Shown piece by piece: positions 58,217 to 64,000 of a stretch of DNA of 64,000 nt. Within the stretch, counting starts at the first letter, position 1; each line of letters begins with the position of its first letter. The stretch is from an uncultured Sediminibacterium sp. (GTDB lineage Bacteria > Bacteroidota > Bacteroidia > Chitinophagales > Chitinophagaceae). The stretch spans positions 41,461 to 105,460 of the forward strand of contig CALDSE010000037.1 of the NCBI GenBank assembly GCA_937911175.1, given 5' to 3'. A program made the translations under genes and the position numbers. Below the pieces are notes generated by a model. That model was given only the letters and a program-made list of their open reading frames with translations. It searched no databases and was not told the origin of the DNA.

Positions 58217-58582
58217 TTAAGAAACTGCTTGATTACTATTTTCAGCAGTATTTGTTTTTTCTTGGGTAAGTTGATCCACCGCCGTAGTCATTTCTTTCCA
58301 GGTTTGTAATAAAACGGCAAAGGCTGCCTTGCCTTCTTCAGTCATTACAAAATATTTTCTTGGGGGTCCGCTGATGCTTTCTACCCAACGATAATTTAAG
58401 AGGCCCGCATTTTTTAAACGCGTTAACAAAGGATACAATGTACCTTCTAGAATATGCAAATTGGCCAACTTCATTTTCTCAACAATATCACTTGGATAAA
58501 CCTCCCCTTGTTGAATGATGGACAATATGCAAAACTCCAAAACGCCCTTGCGCATCTGACTTTGTGTGTTTTGAATATCCAT
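58217..58582 (-). CDS. PadR-family transcriptional regulator
   Basis: MRKGVLEFCILSIIQQGEVYPSDIVEKMKLANLHILEGTLYPLLTRLKNAGLLNYRWVESISGPPRKYFVMTEEGKAAF. Confidence 0.95.
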   Translation of the reverse strand: MDIQNTQSQMRKGVLEFCILSIIQQGEVYPSDIVEKMKLANLHILEGTLYPLLTRLKNAGLLNYRWVESISGPPRKYFVMTEEGKAAFAVLLQTWKEMTTAVDQLTQEKTNTAENSNQAVS

Positions 58583-58600
58583 AAGAATTAATTTGAAACA

Positions 58601-58608
58601 CAAAGCTA
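58601..58608 (-). promoter_or_regulatory. -7 box TAGCTTTG of the padR-pspC operon
   Basis: Minus-strand TAnnTTTG match, 18 nt upstream of the padR start. Confidence 0.55.
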
Positions 58609-58613
58609 AGGAT

Positions 58614-58648
58614 ATTTATAGTACTATGTATGGCATAGTACTATAAAT
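58614..58648. promoter_or_regulatory. Perfect 15-bp inverted repeat, candidate PadR operator
   Basis: ATTTATAGTACTATG-tatgg-CATAGTACTATAAAT overlapping the expected -33 region of the padR promoter. Confidence 0.7.
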
Positions 58649-58770
58649 TTAGGCATAAATATTACAATACATTGATTTACAATATATTATATAAATAATA
58701 TTTTTATGAACGAAAGCTGGAAAGGATAAATGGTAGCGTAAAACACTCTTAATAGACTTCTAATAGAATA

Positions 58771-60054
58771 CTAATAAACCACTAATTCATAGAAGTCTTC
58801 CTCTTTTAAATAGGTATTGGCAAGGGCTTGTAATTCCTCAGGACGAACAGAACGCACCACTTTAATGGTATTGTAAAAATAGTCTTCCGTTAAATCATTT
58901 AATAAATAGGTTTTCCAGCGACTTATAATTTGAAAGGGTCCATCCAAATCACCTAATAAAGCACCCAACATATAATTTTTAACCAATTTTAATTCATCTT
59001 CTCCCACAGGTTCTTCTCTTAATTTTTTCATTTCCTTATACACTTCTTCAATCGTGGCTTTGCAAACATCTTTACCTGCATCGGTACTTACCATCCAAGC
59101 CCCTGCATGTTTATAGTTTTGTAAATAACTATGTATACCATAAGTATAACCCTTGTCTTCTCTAATATTACTCATCAGCCTGGATCCAAAAAATCCACCA
59201 AAAATATTATTCAGCACTTGTGCTGCAGGAAAATCGGGATGATGTCTATTCGGAAAATGTCTGGCTAAACGAATGGAGCCTTGCACCGATGCTGCATCAT
59301 TAATAATACTATATTTTTTTTCAGTAGCAGATATAATAGGATGCGCCTGCTCCTTAATTTCTTTTTTATTTAATGGCAGCTGGCCAATATGCTTATTGAG
59401 TAAGGATTCCATGGTAGAAGGAAATTTACCTGCAATAAAAATGACGCATTTTCCATTTAAATAATACTGTTCATAAAAAGCCACTAGGTCTTCTCTATTA
59501 ATAGCTGTATAATCTTTTTCTACAGAATATTTTCCATAAGGATGATCAAACCCAAATAAGTATTCATCAATTAATCTATTGGCAATAAAGTCTCCTTTTT
59601 TCAAATTCAGTAGTAACCTTTGAATTTGATTTTGCTTTAAAATGGCAATTTCTTTTTCAGGAAAACTCGCTTCTGAAATAATCTCTCCCATAATAGGAAT
59701 GACTTCCTGAAAATGTTTTGATAAACCATGTAAAGTAACAGTGGCTGTTTCATTGGTACAGGTTCTATTTAAATGCGCTCCGTAAAATTCAAAGGCATCG
59801 GTAATTTCAAAAGAGGTTTTGCTGGCAGTTCCATTTTTTAATAAAAAATTAGTGGCAGCCGCTACCCAGTTTTTTTGTTCAAAACTATTGCCTGCATAAA
59901 ATACCATATCCACAAGCAACACTTCCTGTGAGCCGCCTTCATAGGCATAGACCTCTACCCCATTATCTAAGCTAAACTTTTGATAAGGTTTCAATTGAAT
60001 ATTAAAATCAATAGCGTCTTTAATAACAGGTGCTACTATTCTGTCTAGGGCCAT
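58771..60054 (-). CDS. M16-family peptidase, non-catalytic type (no HxxEH)
   Basis: Insulinase fold: SVQGSIRLARHFPNRHHPDFPAAQVLNNIFGGFFGSRLMSNIREDKGYTYGIHSYL. Confidence 0.92.
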   Translation of the reverse strand: MALDRIVAPVIKDAIDFNIQLKPYQKFSLDNGVEVYAYEGGSQEVLLVDMVFYAGNSFEQKNWVAAATNFLLKNGTASKTSFEITDAFEFYGAHLNRTCTNETATVTLHGLSKHFQEVIPIMGEIISEASFPEKEIAILKQNQIQRLLLNLKKGDFIANRLIDEYLFGFDHPYGKYSVEKDYTAINREDLVAFYEQYYLNGKCVIFIAGKFPSTMESLLNKHIGQLPLNKKEIKEQAHPIISATEKKYSIINDAASVQGSIRLARHFPNRHHPDFPAAQVLNNIFGGFFGSRLMSNIREDKGYTYGIHSYLQNYKHAGAWMVSTDAGKDVCKATIEEVYKEMKKLREEPVGEDELKLVKNYMLGALLGDLDGPFQIISRWKTYLLNDLTEDYFYNTIKVVRSVRPEELQALANTYLKEEDFYELVVY

Positions 60055-60057
60055 GAT

Positions 60058-61296
60058 TTAGGATTTACTATAATAATATAATGTGTTGCGATTGTTCTCT
60101 TGGAATATTTGTTGAGCTGTATGCTGAATCATAGTAGGCGTTACTCTTTGATACATCCCCAACTCTTTGTTCATTAAGTCTGCGTCTCCTAATAATTCAT
60201 AATAAGCCAGACTATGGGCCCTATTCATAATACTCATATCCTCAAAACAAATCACACTTTCTGTTTTATTAATTACTTTTTGCACTTCTTTGGCATCCAG
60301 TATTTCATTTTTAATTTTTTCTATTTCTTCTAGTACCGCCTTCTCTGCCACTGCCATACTAATGCCCTTCACTAATTTTCCTTCTATGACAAGTAGCCCC
60401 GGATCCACGGTTCCAAAATGATAACAATCAATGGATGAAAAAATTTGTTTCACTTTAATAAGCTGCTCATATAATCTTGCAGAAGTACCTCCTCCTAAAA
60501 CTTCAGTAATTAAATCAGTGGCATGATAGCCTTCATCAAAACGGCCTCCCATATGCCAGGTCATCATGAGCATATCTAAAGGCACATCGGCGCGTACATC
60601 CATGGACCTAGTTTTTTCTTGTACAGGCTCCTTCGGTAAATTGCGTACATAGGCTTTGCCAGCTTCAATAGGACCAAACCATTTTTCGGCTAATTTTTTT
60701 ACTTGTTCTGTCTCTACATTACCCGTCACCACTAATATGGCATTGTTAGGACGATAAAATTGAAAGAAAAAATCTTTCACATCTTCCATAGTGGCATCTT
60801 CCACATGTGCTAGGGATGCACCAATGGTCATCCAACGATAAGGATGTTGTGTATACGCCAAGCTGCGCATTTTATGCCAAGCATCTCCGTAAGGTTTATT
60901 GATATAATGTTCTTTGAACTCTTCGCAAACTACTTTGCGTTGTACTTCTAAACTTTTTTTACTAAAAGCCAAGGACAACATTCTATCACTCTCTAACCAA
61001 AAAGCAGTTTCAATATTTTCTGCAGGTATTTGACAATAATAATTCGTTAAGTCATTCGTAGTGTAGGCATTATTTTCTCCGCCCGCTCTTTGAAGTGGTT
61101 CATCGTATACAGGAATATTTACACTGCCTCCAAACATCAAATGTTCAAACAAATGCGCAAAGCCTGTTTTAGCAGGGTCTTCATCCTTGGCCCCCACATT
61201 ATATAAAACATTTACTACGGCCATAGGGGTACTGGTGTCTTGGTGCACCAATACTTTAAGGCCATTGTCTAGTTGAAATTTTTCAAATTGTATCAT
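60058..61296 (-). CDS. M16-family zinc metalloprotease, catalytic
   Basis: TGFAHLFEHLMFGGSVNIP (HxxEH), downstream EEFKEHYINKPYGDAWHKM. Confidence 0.94.
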   Translation of the reverse strand: MIQFEKFQLDNGLKVLVHQDTSTPMAVVNVLYNVGAKDEDPAKTGFAHLFEHLMFGGSVNIPVYDEPLQRAGGENNAYTTNDLTNYYCQIPAENIETAFWLESDRMLSLAFSKKSLEVQRKVVCEEFKEHYINKPYGDAWHKMRSLAYTQHPYRWMTIGASLAHVEDATMEDVKDFFFQFYRPNNAILVVTGNVETEQVKKLAEKWFGPIEAGKAYVRNLPKEPVQEKTRSMDVRADVPLDMLMMTWHMGGRFDEGYHATDLITEVLGGGTSARLYEQLIKVKQIFSSIDCYHFGTVDPGLLVIEGKLVKGISMAVAEKAVLEEIEKIKNEILDAKEVQKVINKTESVICFEDMSIMNRAHSLAYYELLGDADLMNKELGMYQRVTPTMIQHTAQQIFQENNRNTLYYYSKS

Positions 61297-61417
61297 AACA
61301 GAGGGCGAAAATACTTAATAACTACAACAGTTCCTTTTCTATTGCAAGAACCTTCTTTAAAGCCCTTTCGAAACCCGATAAATTCGATTAACTTTGTGGC
61401 CAATTAATACCTAAGCT

Positions 61418-62542
61418 ATGCAGCTGGAATCATTATACCAAAGAGCCTTGAATTTTGAACACTTAAGCAAGGAAGAAGGCCTATTTTTATTTGAAAACGC
61501 GCCACTTACCGAGTTAAGTCATATTGCCAATGAGTTGAGAAAAAAACAAGTGCCCCATGGTAAAGTAACCTGGCAGATAGATAGAAATGTAAATACCACC
61601 AATGTTTGTATTGCGAATTGTAAGTTCTGTAATTTTTATAGAGTGCCTGGACATCCTGAATCTTATATTACGGATATGGACACCTACCGCCAAAAAATTA
61701 AAGAAACTATGGAATGGGGCGGTGATCAATTATTATTGCAAGGAGGCCATCATCCTGAATTAGGCTTGGCTTTTTACACCGATATATTTAGCCAGATTAA
61801 AAAAGAATTTCCAACAATTAAACTACATACACTAGGGCCCCCAGAAATTGCACATATTGCAAAGTTGGAAAAAATGAGTCATACCGATGTCTTGAAAGCC
61901 TTAGTGGCTGCAGGTATGAATTCACTGCCTGGTGCGGGTGCAGAAATTTTAGTAGACCGTGTCAGAAAATTAGTGTCTAATGGAAAATGTGGTGCAGACG
62001 AATGGTTAGATGTCATGGCTGCAGCACATCAATTAAATATTACTACAAGTGCCACCATGATGTTTGGCCATGTGGAAACTTTAGAAGAAAGATTTATTCA
62101 CTTAGTGCGCATTCGTGAAGTACAAGATAGAAAACCAAAAGAGGCCAAAGGATTTTTAGCCTTCATTCCTTGGACCTTCCAAGAAGTAGACACCCTACTT
62201 ACCAAAATTAGAGGGGTACATAATTTAACGACTACAGAAGAGTATATAAGAATGATTGCCATTAGTAGAATTATGCTACCTAATATTAAAAATATTCAAG
62301 CAAGTTGGTTAACCGTAGGAAAAGCGACTGCACAGGTTTGTTTGGAAGCAGGGGCCAACGATTTTGGAAGTATTATGCTAGAAGAAAATGTAGTGAGCGC
62401 CGCAGGTGCCCCACACCGTTTTACCTATAAAACTATACAGGAAGCTATTAAGGAAGCAGGTTTTGAGCCTCAGTTAAGAGACCAGCAATACGAATGGAGA
62501 ACCTTGCCTACTGCTATTCAAGAGCAAACTATAAACTACTAG
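61418..62542 (+). CDS. mqnC: Cyclic dehypoxanthinyl futalosine synthase (radical SAM)
   Basis: TNVCIANCKFCNFYRVPGHPESYI (CxxxCxxC), GGDQLLLQGGHHPELGL, GAGAEILVDRVRKLVSNGKCGADEWLDVM, TTSATMMFGHVETLEER. Confidence 0.93.
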   Translation: MQLESLYQRALNFEHLSKEEGLFLFENAPLTELSHIANELRKKQVPHGKVTWQIDRNVNTTNVCIANCKFCNFYRVPGHPESYITDMDTYRQKIKETMEWGGDQLLLQGGHHPELGLAFYTDIFSQIKKEFPTIKLHTLGPPEIAHIAKLEKMSHTDVLKALVAAGMNSLPGAGAEILVDRVRKLVSNGKCGADEWLDVMAAAHQLNITTSATMMFGHVETLEERFIHLVRIREVQDRKPKEAKGFLAFIPWTFQEVDTLLTKIRGVHNLTTTEEYIRMIAISRIMLPNIKNIQASWLTVGKATAQVCLEAGANDFGSIMLEENVVSAAGAPHRFTYKTIQEAIKEAGFEPQLRDQQYEWRTLPTAIQEQTINY

Positions 62543-62669
62543 TAAGTAAGCGTTTAGGGAGCCTTTAGCTTAAAATATTTTCGTTTAAAACAAGCCATTG
62601 ACTGTAACATTTAGGTCATGCGCTCGTTTAATGCTAATAGAACCTTCTTTTATACATGACCAACTTAGC

Positions 62670-63158
62670 ATGACCGACTTAGAATTCAATATATGTGTTG
62701 ATGATTACTCCGACGGGGTATACCGCTTTATACTAAAAATTAGTAAAAATAAAGAGGACACCAGAGATATTGTGCAAACCGCTTTTGAAAAATTATGGGT
62801 AAATAGAGAAAAAGTAAAAACCCTAAAAGCCAAATCCTATTTATTTACAGTGGCCTATCATTTAATGATCGACCAACTTAGAAAAGAATCTAAGATAATC
62901 ATGACCGATAGCTTTGATGAAAATGCCAATGCTATTACCCAGGGCAGTTCTGAATTAAAGCAATTATTATTAGAAGCCATTAATAATTTGAACCCCACAC
63001 AGAAGTCTTTAATTCTTTTAAAAGATTACGAGGGTTATTCTTACCAAGAAATTGGAGAGATTATGCAATTATCAGAATCACAAGTAAAAGTGTATTTGCA
63101 TAGAGCCCGATTAATTTTAAAAAATAAATTAACTCATCTTGAAAAAATGAGTGCGTAA
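62670..63158 (+). CDS. ECF-type RNA polymerase sigma-70 family factor
   Basis: FILKISKNKEDTRDIVQTAFEKLWVNREKVKTLKAKSYLFTVAYHLMIDQLRK; YEGYSYQEIGEIMQLSESQVKVYLHRARLILK. Start chosen at MTDLEFN. Confidence 0.93.
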   Translation: MTDLEFNICVDDYSDGVYRFILKISKNKEDTRDIVQTAFEKLWVNREKVKTLKAKSYLFTVAYHLMIDQLRKESKIIMTDSFDENANAITQGSSELKQLLLEAINNLNPTQKSLILLKDYEGYSYQEIGEIMQLSESQVKVYLHRARLILKNKLTHLEKMSA

Positions 63159-64000
63159 TGATGATCAACGAAAACAACTACGAAACTTATTTCATGTCAT
63201 ATATTGACAATGAATTAAATGCTGCCGAAAGAGCGGCCGTAGAAGCTTTTGTCTTGACTGAACCAAAATATGCAGCCGCATTAGCGTTATTTGAAAAAAC
63301 AAAATTGCATGCATCCTCCAATGAATTCATGGAGATGGAGGATAAAATATTTTTATACCGTTTTACAGAAATGGATGCCAAACTAGATGGCGATTTTAAA
63401 AAATCTTTATATAGAAAGCAAGCGCCCGTTCGTAAAATAATATTTACCCCAAATCTGATGAGGGCTTCCTTTGCTATTGCAGCCATGCTTATTTTATTCA
63501 TAGGTCTGCAGTTGTTTAAAACAGAATCAAGCATATCAGAATCAAACATAGTAGAGTCGAATATAGTAGAGACGCCTTTAAAAGATAAAACTACAGTCGC
63601 AAGTACCAATATACTAATACCCGCAGAGAATCAAACATTAGCCAATTCAGCTATAGCTACTAAAGCCATCACAAAAAATCAAACCATTCTTGCTAGCACT
63701 AATAACACAAGTAATTCTATCAATACAAATATTGTTAGCAGTTCCTCAAGCCAAGCAAGTAGAGAAAATGATAGCCAAAATATAGTAGTAGCTAAATTCA
63801 GTGAGGGCCAAATAAGTTCAACTGCTATGGAAACAATGGCTACTGAAGAAGAAAAAACAATCCTTCCTACTAATTATAAAGAAATTGATACAGAGGAAGA
63901 AGATAGAACCATTAATATTGGCATGCTCGAAATTGACGGTGCTGCTTTCAGGGGTATCACCAGAAAACTTTCAGCTTTACTTAAAAGAAATAAAATAGAA
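63158..64000 (+). CDS. Putative anti-sigma / single-TM regulatory protein, truncated by window end
   Basis: Starts at the TAATG overlap with the sigma gene; MMINENNYETYFMSYIDNELNAAERAAVEAFVLTEPKYAAALALFEKTKL..., TM MRASFAIAAMLILFIGLQLF. Open to the window end, so absent from the ORF track. Confidence 0.8.
   Translation, partial: MMINENNYETYFMSYIDNELNAAERAAVEAFVLTEPKYAAALALFEKTKLHASSNEFMEMEDKIFLYRFTEMDAKLDGDFKKSLYRKQAPVRKIIFTPNLMRASFAIAAMLILFIGLQLFKTESSISESNIVESNIVETPLKDKTTVASTNILIPAENQTLANSAIATKAITKNQTILASTNNTSNSINTNIVSSSSSQASRENDSQNIVVAKFSEGQISSTAMETMATEEEKTILPTNYKEIDTEEEDRTINIGMLEIDGAAFRGITRKLSALLKRNKIE

Noticed and set aside
63187-63609. 140-aa minus-strand ORF in the track
   Set aside because: Antisense to the clearly coding putative anti-sigma gene at 63158-64000, which the track omits because it runs off the window.
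1-64000. CRISPR arrays, rRNA, tRNA, prophage, insertion sequences
   Set aside because: Reading the intergenic regions showed no spaced direct-repeat arrays, no cloverleaf-like segments and no transposase, integrase or phage proteins; a tRNAscan/CRT run would be decisive.

Overview
This is a low-GC Bacteroidota chromosomal window, probably Chitinophagaceae-like. The lineage call is inference, based on TAnnTTTG-type -7 promoter boxes, a PorZ/T9SS protein and SOTCase-type arginine genes. Most of it is housekeeping sequence: partial acs, a POT peptide transporter, purD, the mreB-mreC-mreD-PBP2-rodA elongation cluster, alaS, gatB, rpoN, ispG, an eight-gene arginine biosynthesis cluster (acyltransferase-argG-argC-argD-argF'-argB-argE/M20-argH), an SNF2 helicase, gcvT, padR-pspC, an M16 peptidase pair, mqnC, and an ECF sigma / putative anti-sigma pair cut by the right edge. 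I found no CRISPR array, rRNA, tRNA, transposase or prophage. The strongest unexplained signal is the leader of the arginine operon. It holds an unannotated 30-codon ORF (minus strand 48961-48869, MKQEQIHILLTSAYNAPVPVLNGPSPRRGF*) ending in tandem Arg codons next to a hairpin, with a 1:2 / 2:3 / 3:4 set of mutually exclusive stems like a classical attenuator. Other points of interest are two adjacent long imperfect palindromes at 1120-1427, a perfect 15-bp dyad in front of padR-pspC, an AT-rich dyad in front of a Cys-less ArsR gene paired with a Cys-less tandem rhodanese, a secreted PDZ protein carrying an orphan TonB-plug-like segment, a three-hairpin terminator array at 26650-26780, and promoters placed so that several genes look leaderless.
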